The notes beneath the pieces are model-generated. The model ran no database searches, was not told where the DNA came from, and was given only the letters and a program-made list of their open reading frames with translations. A program made the position numbers and the translations under genes. From DATFQE01 sp963738205 (lineage in GTDB: Bacteria; Actinomycetota; Thermoleophilia; Gaiellales; Gaiellaceae), in assembly GCA_963738205.1 (NCBI GenBank), contig CAVTVQ010000007.1:372001-436000 (forward strand): DNA of 64,000 bases, given 5' to 3'. Below are positions 53,780 to 62,451 of the stretch, one piece after another (within the stretch, counting starts at the first letter, position 1; the number at the start of each line of letters is the position of its first letter).

Positions 53780-54727
53780 CTACGCCTGTGTGTGCACGCG
53801 AAGGTTGCTGAGATCTGCCTCCACCATCAGGCGAACGAGCTGGTCGAAGCCCACCTCGGGGCGCCAGCCGAGCCGCTCATGTGCCTTCGTTGCGTCGCCG
53901 CGAAGCACAGGCGCGTCCGTCGAGCCTCGTCCCAGCGACTCGTCCCTCTCGACGTGCTCGCGCCAGTCGAGCTCGACCACCGCGAACGCGGCCGCGACGA
54001 GCTCTTCGACGGTGTGCGCTTGGCCGGTCGCGACCACATAGTCGTCGGGCCGTTCCTGCTGGAGCGCGAGCCACATCGCACGCACGTAGTCGCCGGCGAA
54101 GCCCCAGTCACGCCTCGCGTCGAGGTTCCCGAGGACGAGACGGTCTTCGAGGCCGAGGCTGATCGCCGCCGCGCCGCGCGTGATCTTGCGCGTGACGAAG
54201 TGGGCCGGCCGCCGCGGCGACTCGTGGTTGAAGAGGATCCCCGCCGAGGCGTGGAGCGCGTACTGGCGCCGGAAGCTCTGCACGAGGTAGAGCCCGAACG
54301 CCTTCGCCGCGCCGTACGGCGTCAGGGGCGCGGGCCGGGTCGTCTCGGTTTGGGGCTCCTCCGAGGAGCCCGCAAAGATGTCGGCCGAGCAGGCGTAGAA
54401 GAGCCGAGCGTTGGGTCGTGTACGCCTGAGCGAGTCGAGGAGAGCGGCCGTTGCGGACGTGGCCGACCGGCTCAGCCCGACCGGGTCCTCCCACCAGGCC
54501 GGTACGAAGGACACGCCGGCCAGGTGGTAGACCTCGTCCGGCTCCAGCTCGGCGAGTGCTTCGTCAACGGCATGTTGATCCTCGAGGTCCAGCTCGACGA
54601 CGCGTGCGACGGAGGCCTCCCGCGAGCCGAGAACCGTGCCGACGACGTCGTAGCCCTTGGCGAGCAGCAGCTCCGCCAGGTAGGAGCCGTCCTGGCCCCC
54701 GATGCCGGTGATGAGTGCGCGCGCCAC
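53780..54727 (-). CDS. GDP-mannose 4,6-dehydratase-like protein, second copy
   Basis: 315-residue SDR, intact. LITGIGGQDGSYLAELLLAK, YHLAGVSFVPAWWEDPVGL, FYACSADIFAGSSEEPQTET, PLTPYGAAKAFGLYLV (Y-x3-K), FNHESPRRPAHFVTRKITRG, GNLDARRDWGFAGDYVRAMW. Compared with gmd at 51765 the RRAS-T/ERIEHL segment after the first strand is missing (TVLGSREASVARVVELDL), so part of the NADP/tetramer loop is gone. It may be a GDP-4-keto-6-deoxymannose reductase or a dehydratase with altered specificity. GTG 54727 is 9 nt after a TAGCAT box. Confidence 0.83.
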   Translation of the reverse strand: MARALITGIGGQDGSYLAELLLAKGYDVVGTVLGSREASVARVVELDLEDQHAVDEALAELEPDEVYHLAGVSFVPAWWEDPVGLSRSATSATAALLDSLRRTRPNARLFYACSADIFAGSSEEPQTETTRPAPLTPYGAAKAFGLYLVQSFRRQYALHASAGILFNHESPRRPAHFVTRKITRGAAAISLGLEDRLVLGNLDARRDWGFAGDYVRAMWLALQQERPDDYVVATGQAHTVEELVAAAFAVVELDWREHVERDESLGRGSTDAPVLRGDATKAHERLGWRPEVGFDQLVRLMVEADLSNLRVHTQA

Positions 54728-54736
54728 CGCGCGAGG

Positions 54737-54742
54737 ATGCTA
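54737..54742 (-). promoter_or_regulatory. -10-like box TAGCAT formed by the preceding stop codon
   Basis: Minus-strand TAGCAT ends 9 nt before GTG 54727. Its TAG is the stop codon of the DUF2304 gene, so stop codon and promoter element coincide. Confidence 0.5.
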
Positions 54743-55117
54743 GGCGACGCGCTTGGCGGCCGGTTGGTCGGCCTTGTGCTCGTCCAGCTCGGTCTCGAGC
54801 AGGGCAAGCCGCTGCGCGAGGACCTTGTTCGTCTCGGACAGCTTCGAGATCACGGTCGAGTAGTGGAGGAGGACGACCAGGATGAACACGGTGCCGACCG
54901 CGAACAGGGCCGAGGGCGGGTAGTTGACGCCGATCGCGCTCGAGACGATCCCGAGCAGGTCGCGCCAGACCGCAAGCACGAGGATGACGCCGCCTGTGAG
55001 CAGCCAGAGCAGCGCGTAGCGCTCCTGCAGGCGGCGGGAGCGGATCAGCTCGAGCACGACCCCGATCAGCAGCAGCGCGGCCAGCGCCGCGACGGTGGAC
55101 GCGCGCATCGAGGTCAT
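54740..55117 (-). CDS. DUF2304 small membrane protein
   Basis: 125 residues. Three hydrophobic helices (STVAALAALLLIGVVLELIR; YALLWLLTGGVILVLAVW; SALFAVGTVFILVVLLHYS) followed by a charged coiled coil (SKLSETNKVLAQRLALLETE). The segment LQERYALLWLLTGGVIL is the DUF2304 signature. Such genes nearly always follow a polyprenyl-phosphate GT2 gene, as here, where ATG 55117 overlaps the GT2 stop (ATGA). Probably helps anchor or regulate that enzyme. Function not established. Confidence 0.86.
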   Translation of the reverse strand: MTSMRASTVAALAALLLIGVVLELIRSRRLQERYALLWLLTGGVILVLAVWRDLLGIVSSAIGVNYPPSALFAVGTVFILVVLLHYSTVISKLSETNKVLAQRLALLETELDEHKADQPAAKRVA

Positions 55118-55842
55118 CGCGTCTCCAGAGCCGGGTAGCGGCGGAACAGGCCGATCATCAGGGCGAGCGAGACCTTGACCATGTAGTAGACGGACCGTGC
55201 GGCCGTGATCGACGAGCGGCCCTCGACGCGGTAGCGCATCAGCACGGGCACCTCGGTCAGGCGCAGGCCGTGCCGGCGGGCGAGGACGGTGGCCTCGACC
55301 TCCGGGTAGTCGTGCGGGTACTCGGCAGCGAACAAGCGGATCCCGCGGCGGTTGAGCGCGCGGAAGCCGGAGGTCGTGTCGGTGACGCGCTGGCGCACGA
55401 TCAGGGAGACGAGCCGCGCGAAGAGCCCGATGCCGAGACGGCGCGCGAACGACGGGCGGTACTGGCGCTCGCCTGCGAAGCGCGTGCCGACAGCGACGTC
55501 TGCGTCGCCGCTCACGACGGGACCGAGCAGCGCCGCGAGGTCGGCGGGGTCGTGCTGGCCGTCGGCGTCCAGTTGGACGGCCACGTCGAAGTCGTTGCGG
55601 CGCGCGTACTCGAAGCCCGCCTGCACCGCAGCTCCGATTCCCAGGTTGAACGGGAGGCTGACGACCCGGGCGCCCGCGGCCAGGGCGAGCTCGCGGGTCG
55701 CGTCGGTCGAGCCGTCGTCGACGACGAGGATCTCGAAGCGCGGGTCGAGCGCCGCGATCTCCGTGATCACGGACGCAACCGAGCCCTCTTCGTCGAGGGC
55801 CGGGAGGATCGCCAGGAACCGCAGGGCCGTGCGCTCTCTCAC
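55114..55842 (-). CDS. GT2 polyprenyl-phosphate glycosyltransferase (DPM1-like)
   Basis: 242 residues from GTG 55842. Codons stay open to 55998, but that stretch overlaps the divergent flippase gene and does not look like this family. LRFLAILPALDEEGSVASVI, FEILVVDDGSTDATRELALA, LPFNLGIGAAVQAGFEYARR, metal site VQLDADGQHDPADLAAL, TDTTSGFRALNRRGIRLFA. Ends with a membrane-facing helix (SVYYMVKVSLALMIGLFRRY). Makes a polyprenyl-phosphate sugar at the inner face of the membrane. Paired with the DUF2304 gene. Confidence 0.9.
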   Translation of the reverse strand: MRERTALRFLAILPALDEEGSVASVITEIAALDPRFEILVVDDGSTDATRELALAAGARVVSLPFNLGIGAAVQAGFEYARRNDFDVAVQLDADGQHDPADLAALLGPVVSGDADVAVGTRFAGERQYRPSFARRLGIGLFARLVSLIVRQRVTDTTSGFRALNRRGIRLFAAEYPHDYPEVEATVLARRHGLRLTEVPVLMRYRVEGRSSITAARSVYYMVKVSLALMIGLFRRYPALETR

Positions 55843-55884
55843 AGCTTCCGTATCGGCGCGGAGGCCGCTGTCCTTGAGGCACCG

Positions 55885-55890
55885 TAGGGT
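55885..55890 (+). promoter_or_regulatory. -10-like box TAGGGT
   Basis: TAGGGT ends 7 nt before GTG 55898, fixing the start of the flippase gene in the divergent gap. Confidence 0.5.
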
Positions 55891-55897
55891 TTCGGCG

Positions 55898-57391
55898 GTG
55901 CCGTCGAGCGAGCGTGCAGACCACACGTCGACGCTCGCGCAGCACACGCTGGCGTACGGGCTCTCGGGGTTCGTCGTCCCGCTCGTCGGCGTCATCACGC
56001 TGCCGATCTACGCCCGCGTCTTCAGCCCGTCGGAGTATGGCGTGCTGGAGCTCGGCCTCGTCCTCACGAGCATCGCGCTCGTCGTGGCAGACGCCGGCCT
56101 TTCGGCGGCGGCGCAGCGGGAGTTCTACGAGTATCGGCCGGAGCAGGCTGAAGCGCGCCGGAACGTCGTCTTCACAGGTCTCTGCGCGACGCTCGCGCTC
56201 GCCGTCGCGGTGGGCGGGATCCTGGCGCTCTTCAAGGACTCGATCGCCGACCACGTGCTCGAGCGGGCCGACGAGGACACGCTCGTCCTGATCGTGGCGG
56301 CGACGATCCCTGCGCTGACGCTGGCCACCTACGAGCGCGAGATCATGCGCCTCGGCTTCCGGACCGGGCACTTCCTCGTCTCGGCGACGCTCACGGCGCT
56401 CCTGACCGGCGCGCTCGGCGTGATCGCCGTCGTCGTGTTCGACATGGACGTCGACGGCGTCTTCCTCGGGACGCTGATCGCGAGCGTCCTCGCTGCCATG
56501 TACGGCGCACTCGCGATCCGGAGCGACCTCGCAGGGCGCTTCTCGCGGCGCGAGCTGCGCGCACTGGTCGTTTTCGGTCTGCCGCTGGTCCCCGCCGCGG
56601 TGTCCGCCTGGGCGCTCCTGCTCGTCGATCGCCTGATCCTGCGCCGGCTCGAGGACCTGGACGCGGTCGGCCAGTACGCGATCGCGAACCGTCTGTCCGG
56701 GGTGCTCGTGCTCGCGATGACGGCGTTCGTCCTTGCGTTGGGCCCGTACCTGTTGTCCGTCTACTCGGAGCAGCCCGAACAGGAGAAGCTCGTGCGCGGG
56801 CGCACGCTCACCTATCTCGCGTTCACGCTCGGCTTCGGGGCGCTCGTCCTGACGCTGTTCGCGGACCAGCTCGTCGCGCTGTTCGCACCTGATTACGACG
56901 AGGCGCCGAGCGCGGTGGGGCCGCTGGCGTTCGGCGCCATCGCCTACGGCGCCTCGGCGGTGCTGCTGACGGGCATCGGCCTGGCGCGTCGGACGATCTA
57001 CGTGGGCGTGCTGGCGACCGTGGCCGCGGTGACCAATGTGGCGCTCAACTTCGCACTGATCCCGCCGTTCGGGATCGTCGGCGCGGCACTCGCCTCCGCC
57101 GCCGGCTACGCGGTGCTCGCCGTCCTCTACTACTGGGCCGCGCAGCGCGTCTACCCGACGCCGTTCGAGCCGGTGAAGGTGCTGACGATCATCGGGCTGG
57201 CGATCGCGGCCGCGTTCGCCGCCGCCCTCCCCGTGGACGGTGTCGCCGCGGCCGCCGTCAAGCTGGCCGCGATCGTCGCCTTCGTGGGTGCCGTGGTCGT
57301 GAGCGGTGCGATCGGCCGCGACGAGCTGCGCGAACTGGCGCGCTTCGCCCGTGGGATGGTCCCTAGGCTTCGAGGCGCTCGTACAGGCTGA
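55898..57391 (+). CDS. Wzx-like polysaccharide flippase
   Basis: 497 residues with about fourteen hydrophobic helices, the size and layout of the Polysacc_synt/MATE-like flippases that move undecaprenyl-diphosphate repeat units to the outer face. N-terminal TLAQHTLAYGLSGFVVPLVG followed by ITLPIYARVFSPSEYGVLEL is typical. ALLLVDRLILRRLEDLDAVG then QYAIANRLSGV marks the start of the second half. GTG start set by the TAGGGT box. The last 29 bp overlap the converging GT4 gene. Complete. Cargo unknown. Confidence 0.9.
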   Translation: MPSSERADHTSTLAQHTLAYGLSGFVVPLVGVITLPIYARVFSPSEYGVLELGLVLTSIALVVADAGLSAAAQREFYEYRPEQAEARRNVVFTGLCATLALAVAVGGILALFKDSIADHVLERADEDTLVLIVAATIPALTLATYEREIMRLGFRTGHFLVSATLTALLTGALGVIAVVVFDMDVDGVFLGTLIASVLAAMYGALAIRSDLAGRFSRRELRALVVFGLPLVPAAVSAWALLLVDRLILRRLEDLDAVGQYAIANRLSGVLVLAMTAFVLALGPYLLSVYSEQPEQEKLVRGRTLTYLAFTLGFGALVLTLFADQLVALFAPDYDEAPSAVGPLAFGAIAYGASAVLLTGIGLARRTIYVGVLATVAAVTNVALNFALIPPFGIVGAALASAAGYAVLAVLYYWAAQRVYPTPFEPVKVLTIIGLAIAAAFAAALPVDGVAAAAVKLAAIVAFVGAVVVSGAIGRDELRELARFARGMVPRLRGARTG

Positions 57392-58433
57392 GCAGCCGCT
57401 CGGCCTCGCCTTCCCAGCCGAAGCGCTCCGCGACCGCCTCGCGCCCTCGGGCGCCGATTGCCTCGGCCGCGACGGGGTCCGCGAGCAGCGTGTCGATCGC
57501 CCTTGCGATCGCGTCCACGTCCTGCGGGTCGACGAGCACGCCCGCGTCGCCGACGAGCTCGCGCCAGGCGGGGAAGTCGGAGGCTACGACCGGGATCCCT
57601 GCGGCCATGTACTCGAAGAGCTTGATCGGCAGCGACTCCAGGTGCGCCTGCACCGGGCGCAGCACGAGCAGGCCGACGCGGGCGCCGCGGAGCAGCTCGG
57701 CCACGCCTTCGCGGGGGAGCCAGCCGCGGACGTCGATCCGGTCGCCCGCAATCTCCGTGTCGCCCGTCCCGGCGAGGACGAGCCTGGCGCCGGGATACTC
57801 GACGCGGTCGATCGCCGCCGCCATCTCGCGCGCGCCGCGAATCTCGGTGAGGCCGCCCAGGTAGACGACGTTCGGCGGCCGCTCGGCGTGCCGCGGGCCG
57901 GCGAAGCGCTCCGCCTCGGCGGCCGTCGGGAAGTTGCGGACGACCACGGTCTTGCGAGCCGGGAACCGCCGTGCGATCGACGGAGTCGCCGCGACGACTC
58001 CGTCGGCCGTGATGCCGACGACCTTCTCCCCCAAGGACCAGCCGAGCGAGAGCCCGCGGCCGAGGAGCGGTCGGTCCGGATGCATGGCCCGTACCTCGAG
58101 CGGCGTCTCCTCGTGCGCGTCGTAGACGACCCGCGCGCCGGTCGCCTTGAGCAGCGTGCCGAGCGGGATCAGCTCGGGCTCGTGCAGGTGGTAGACGTCG
58201 CCCCGCAGTCGGCGTGCAGCGCGCCAGGCGGCGCGGAGCCGCCTGCCGAGCGCGCCGACGCCGGCGTCGGTTCGCGCTCCGAGGTCGTGCAGCTGCACGC
58301 CGTCCTCGGTGCCCGAGGCCCCGGGCGCGACCAGGTGCACCTCGTGCCCGGCGGCGGCTTGGGAACGTGCCTCCTTGACGAAGATCCGCACGTCGAGCGG
58401 CGCGTGGAGCGTCGTGACGTGGACGATCTTCAT
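57363..58433 (-). CDS. GT4-family glycosyltransferase
   Basis: 356 residues. MKIVHVTTLHAPLDVRIFVK, VYHLHEPELIPLGTLLKATG, VVYDAHEETPLEVRAM, VVYLGGLTEIRGAREMAAAI, and LPIKLFEYMAAGIPVVASDF near the donor site (KLFEYMAAG in place of the usual E-G-F-G-x-P). HEPEL and YDAHEE are typical of the N-acetylglucosaminyl/N-acetylfucosaminyl group of GT4. ATG start. Divergent from the amidotransferase gene and convergent with the flippase gene. Complete. Confidence 0.91.
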   Translation of the reverse strand: MKIVHVTTLHAPLDVRIFVKEARSQAAAGHEVHLVAPGASGTEDGVQLHDLGARTDAGVGALGRRLRAAWRAARRLRGDVYHLHEPELIPLGTLLKATGARVVYDAHEETPLEVRAMHPDRPLLGRGLSLGWSLGEKVVGITADGVVAATPSIARRFPARKTVVVRNFPTAAEAERFAGPRHAERPPNVVYLGGLTEIRGAREMAAAIDRVEYPGARLVLAGTGDTEIAGDRIDVRGWLPREGVAELLRGARVGLLVLRPVQAHLESLPIKLFEYMAAGIPVVASDFPAWRELVGDAGVLVDPQDVDAIARAIDTLLADPVAAEAIGARGREAVAERFGWEGEAERLLSLYERLEA

Positions 58434-58466
58434 GCGGGGGATCGAGGAACGGCGGGGTCCGAGCCG

Positions 58467-58472
58467 TATCCT
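58467..58472 (+). promoter_or_regulatory. -10-like box TATCCT
   Basis: TATCCT ends 8 nt before ATG 58481 in the 47-bp divergent gap. Confidence 0.55.
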
Positions 58473-58480
58473 GACCGCAG

Positions 58481-60338
58481 ATGTGTGGCATCGCGGGAAT
58501 CGCCGGCGGCGCTCCGCCCGACCGGGCGCTGCTCGAGCGCATGGCGGCGACGATGGAGAACCGCGGCCCCGACGGTGAGGGCGTCTGGAGCGACGCGACC
58601 GCCGGGCTCGCGTTTCGGCGACTCGCGATCATCGACCTGCACGAGCGCTCGAACCAGCCGCTCCACCTGGGCTCGCTGCACCTCGTTTTCAACGGCGAGA
58701 TCTACAACTACCGCGAGCTCCGCGACGAGCTGCGCGGCCTCGGGCACGAGTTCGAGACCGAGGGCGACGCCGAGGTGCTCCTGCACGCGTGGGCGGAGTG
58801 GGGTAACGGGGCGCTGGAGCGCTTCAACGGCATGTTCGCGTTCGCGGTCTGGGACGAGGGCGAGCGAGTGCTCACGTTGGCGACCGACCCCTTCGGCGAG
58901 AAGCCGCTCTACTACGCCACCGTCGGCGAGCGGCTGGTCTTCGGGTCTGAGATCAAGGCGATCCTGCACGATCCGGCCGTCGCCGCTGCCGCCGACGACG
59001 ATGCGGTCGCCCTCTTCCTGACGCGCGGTGCGATGCCCGAGATCCATCGGTCGTTCTTCCGTGGCGTGGAGCGGCTCCCTGCCGCTCACGTCCTGCGCTG
59101 GCAGGGCGGCTCGGTCGACGCCCGGCGCTACTGGACGCCGCAGCGCGTCGAGGCGCCGACCGCGTACGGCGACGCGGTCGAGCAGCTCCGCGAGCTGCTG
59201 CTCGACTCGATCCGGCTCCGGTTGCGGAGCGACGTACCCGTCGGCACCTCGCTGAGCGGCGGCATCGACTCCTCGACCGTCGTCGCGCTGAGCGCGAAGC
59301 TCGCCGGCGACCACCGCAGGCACGCGTTCACCGCCAGCTTCCCCGGCTTCGCGCGCGACGAGTGGGACTACGCGGCCCAGGTGGCCGAGCGAGCCGGCGT
59401 CGTCGAGCACCACCGGGTCGAGCCGGCGCCGTCCTCGCTCCTCGACGACCTGCCCCGGCTCGTGCTCGACCACGAGGAGCCGGTCGGGTCGCTCTCGATC
59501 TACGCGCAGTGGTGCGTGATGGCCCGCGCGAAGGAGGCCGGCGTGACCGTGCTGCTCGACGGGCAGGGCGGCGACGAGCTGTTCGCGGGGTACCCGACCG
59601 CGATCGGGTTCGCGTTGCGTTCCGTGCCCCGGCTCGAAGCGCTCCGGGAGGTGGCAGGAGCCCCGACGCGGGCGGCCGCGATCGCGCAGTCGCTCGCGAT
59701 CGACTTCCTGCCCGATCGGCTGCGCCGCCTCTACCGGCGCCGTTCCGCGACCGCGTACGCCGCGCCCGACCTCGTGGCAGCGACGGCGCCGGCCGAACGC
59801 CCGTCGCTGGGGCTCGGCAACGGGTCGCCGCTCGGCCGCGAGCTGCTCGCGGAGACGTTCGACACGAGCCTGCCGAGCCTCCTGCGCTACGCCGACCGCA
59901 GCTCGATGGCGCACAGCCGCGAGGTGCGGCTGCCGTTCCTCGACCGCCGCATCGCCGAGCTCGCCATCTCGCTACCCGCCTCGTTCCTCTACAGCCGCGG
60001 GACGACGAAGCGGATCCTGCGCGACGCCGCGCGGGGGCTCGTGCCCGACGCGATCCTCGACCGCACCGACAAGGTCGGGCTTCGAGCCGCCCCAGCGGAC
60101 GTGGCTCGAGCAGCCGGCGTTGCGCGCCCACGTGGCCGACGTGCTCCTCGACCCGAAGGCGCGCTCGCGTGGCCTCTACGACACGGCCCAGGTCGAGGCG
60201 GATGCCCGCGCCGGCTCCTGGCGCGACCCCGACGGGATCTGGCGCGCCTACAACGTCGAGGTCTGGCTGCGTTCGCTCGTCGAGACGACCTCGTCGACGA
60301 GCACGGCCAGGCGACCTGCGACGGCCGGGAAGCCGTAA
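58481..60338 (+). CDS. Asparagine synthase-like glutamine amidotransferase, second copy, one frame break
   Basis: About 618 residues when corrected. MCGIAGIAGG gives Cys2. MENRGPDGEG and LVFNGEIYNYRELRDELRGL complete the glutaminase domain. SLSGGIDSSTVVALSAKLAG is the ATP PP-loop, then VLLDGQGGDELFAGYPTAIG. Near 60080 one C too many shifts the frame from DRTDKVG to FEPPQRTWLEQPALRAHVAD. Divergent in detail from the copy at 34476-36399, so probably a different acceptor. May amidate a uronic acid in the polymer. The 3' end overlaps the converging GT4 gene by 91 bp, a long overlap that may mean one of the two ends earlier. Confidence 0.88.
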
Positions 60339-61501
60339 GGCTCGATCGCCGCAGCCGTCGGCGGCTTCGGCGGACGCTCGACCAGCTCCCTGATCGCCGC
60401 GGCGACAGCGTCGGGATGGGTCGCGGACGTCGCCGTACCGGCTCCCGTCTCACGCACGATCCGGGCGGCCTCTGTCTCCTCGCCAAGGACGAGGATCGGC
60501 CGGCGGGCGGCAAGGTACTCGAAGAGCTTCCCGGTCGCGACGCTCTTCCGCGAGGAGCCCTCCGTGACCACGAGCAGCGCATCCGCCGCGCGCTGCAGCG
60601 CGAGCGTGGTGGGGCGATCGAGCGCGCCGATCCACCGCACGAGCCCGTCGGCTTCGGCGCTTGCGACCAGGCCGCGCTCGTCCTCCGAGAGCGGGCCGGC
60701 GAGGACGACCTCGAGGCGCTCGCGGAGGTCGGGCAGGAGCGCGAGTGCGTCGAGGAGCGGCTTCGGCGTGCTGCCGGAGACCGCCATCCGCCCGGTGTGG
60801 ACGAGGCTCACCCGGCTCGCCGCCAGCAGCCCATCCGCGGCCGCAGGATCGACCTCCTCCTCGGGGTCGAACGCGTTGGTCACGAGCTCGGCGCGCACGC
60901 CGAGGCGAGTGCGAGCGTCGGTGACGATCGGCTGCGTGACGCCGATCACGAGATCGGCACGCGACAGGGTCGAGCGCTCGAGGCGGCCGTCGAGCGCACG
61001 CTGCAGCGCCGGGAACGGCGGCCTCGGCGGCTCGAACGCCCAGCCGTCCCGCAGCTCCGCGATCCACGGGATCCCGCGCCGTCGCAGCGCTCGGCCGACC
61101 AGATGCGCCGACTGCGGCGGCGAGCTGGTCAGCACTACGTCGAAGCGCTCGCGGCGGACTAGGCGAAGCGCCGCCGGCAGCGCGTACGGCAGCCAGGTGA
61201 CGGCGCCGAGGTCGGGCACTGCGATGTCCTCGAGGCGGCTGCGGCGGTTGTACGGGGCCGGCACGCCGCCCCGGAGCGCCTCAAGACTCCCGCGGCGCCA
61301 GTTGAGCCGGCTGACCAGGAGGTCTGCCGTACGGACGACGCGCGCGGCTCCCTCGATCGGCCCTTCGCCGGACATGGCCGAGGTGAGCACGGTGAGCTCG
61401 AGCCCTTCGCGTGCGAGGTACTTGGCGAGGCCGCCGATCCGGCGTGCAGCGATCAGGGGTGACGGCGGCGCGTACTGCGCCACGAGCAGCAGCGACGTCA
61501 C
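60248..61501 (-). CDS. GT4-family glycosyltransferase
   Basis: 417 residues. VTSLLLVAQYAPPSPLIAAR, DVVLTSSPPQSAHLVGRALR, WIAELRDGWAFEPPRPPFP, LVHTGRMAVSGSTPKPLLDA, and KLFEYLAARRPILVLGEETE. The SPP-x-S-x-H and ELRDGW segments are typical of the WbuB/colanic-acid type GT4 group. GTG 61501 overlaps the preceding GT2 stop (GTGA). Last gene of the right-edge operon initiated by the sugar phosphotransferase, so likely one of the early transferases of the repeat unit. Confidence 0.9.
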   Translation of the reverse strand: MTSLLLVAQYAPPSPLIAARRIGGLAKYLAREGLELTVLTSAMSGEGPIEGAARVVRTADLLVSRLNWRRGSLEALRGGVPAPYNRRSRLEDIAVPDLGAVTWLPYALPAALRLVRRERFDVVLTSSPPQSAHLVGRALRRRGIPWIAELRDGWAFEPPRPPFPALQRALDGRLERSTLSRADLVIGVTQPIVTDARTRLGVRAELVTNAFDPEEEVDPAAADGLLAASRVSLVHTGRMAVSGSTPKPLLDALALLPDLRERLEVVLAGPLSEDERGLVASAEADGLVRWIGALDRPTTLALQRAADALLVVTEGSSRKSVATGKLFEYLAARRPILVLGEETEAARIVRETGAGTATSATHPDAVAAAIRELVERPPKPPTAAAIEPYGFPAVAGRLAVLVDEVVSTSERSQTSTL

Positions 61502-62451
61502 AGCCGACCCAGGCGGCGCTGTTGCGAGACGGCCTCGCGAAGCGAAGTCAGCCGCGCAGCTGCCTCCGACCGCTCGACACGAGACCGCGCCCGGCGCTCG
61601 GAGCGGAGCGACCCCAGCCCGTCGCGCCACCCCGCCAGCACGGCGCCGACCGCCGTCCGGCTCCGTACCTGCGCCAAGGTCACGGCGTCGAAGGCCGCCG
61701 ACGCGGCGACCGCGCGCACGAGCGCGGGCGCAGGGAGGTGTCGGCCGGCGTTCAACAGCCGGTTCCGCGAGCCCCAGTAGAGCCGCGTCCGTGACCTCGC
61801 CGGGCCGGCTGCGGCGCCGTGGCCGTGCCGGATGGCGCTGCCCGGGTGCAGGACGACGCGGCCCGGCACCCGCAGCGCGAGATCCGCCTCCTCGCCGTAC
61901 ATCCAGATCGGCTCGTAGAAGCCGCCGAGCGCGAGGAACTCGTCCCGCCGCATCATCAGCAGCGCGCCGCTTGCGGCGGTCACGTCGAAGGGCGTGGTGG
62001 CCGCCTCGCTGCGGGGGACGTGCTCGTCACGGCCGAACGTGGCCATGTTCGGCGCGATCTCCAGCCCCGCGGCCTCGATCGTCGTCCCCGAGCTGTCGAG
62101 CAGCAGGCCCGTGGCGACGGAGACGCCCGGATCGTGGAGCAGCTCGCGGAGCGGCGTGTCCCAGCCGGGCTCGACCTCGCCGTCGAAGTTGACGAACGCG
62201 ACGAGCCTCCCTGAGGCCGCCTTCGCCCCCTCGTTGCAGCCCCGGCAGAAGCCGATGTTCTCTTCGAAGCGGAGCGCACGGGCGCGCGGCGAGTGCCGCT
62301 CGACGTCCTGCCAGCTGCCGTCGCTCGACGCGGAGTCGACGACGAGGCACTCGGCGTCCGCCGCAGTCGTGTTCTCGGCGAGCGCCCTCAGTGCATCGGG
62401 CAGGCACTCGGCGCCGTTGTGGTTGACCATGACGACGGAGAGCTCGGTCAC
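61498..62451 (-). CDS. GT2-family glycosyltransferase (rhamnosyltransferase-like)
   Basis: 317 residues. VTELSVVMVNHNGAECLPDA, AECLVVDSASSDGSWQDVER, LRFEENIGFCRGCNEGAKAA, metal-site region VAFVNFDGEVEPGW (N-x-D), MYGEEADLALRVPGRVV. The C-terminal 90 residues are basic and helical with no membrane helix. Coupled by GTGA overlaps at both ends to GT2 62448 and GT4 60248. Similar in layout to its upstream neighbour, suggesting an old duplication. Confidence 0.9.
   Translation of the reverse strand: MTELSVVMVNHNGAECLPDALRALAENTTAADAECLVVDSASSDGSWQDVERHSPRARALRFEENIGFCRGCNEGAKAASGRLVAFVNFDGEVEPGWDTPLRELLHDPGVSVATGLLLDSSGTTIEAAGLEIAPNMATFGRDEHVPRSEAATTPFDVTAASGALLMMRRDEFLALGGFYEPIWMYGEEADLALRVPGRVVLHPGSAIRHGHGAAAGPARSRTRLYWGSRNRLLNAGRHLPAPALVRAVAASAAFDAVTLAQVRSRTAVGAVLAGWRDGLGSLRSERRARSRVERSEAAARLTSLREAVSQQRRLGRL

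Noticed and set aside
55843..56371. Minus-strand open sequence continuing upstream of the DPM1-like GT2 and of the DUF2304 frame
   Set aside because: Overlaps the flippase gene on the plus strand and contains no GT2 or membrane motif. The GT2 begins at LRFLAILPALDEE.
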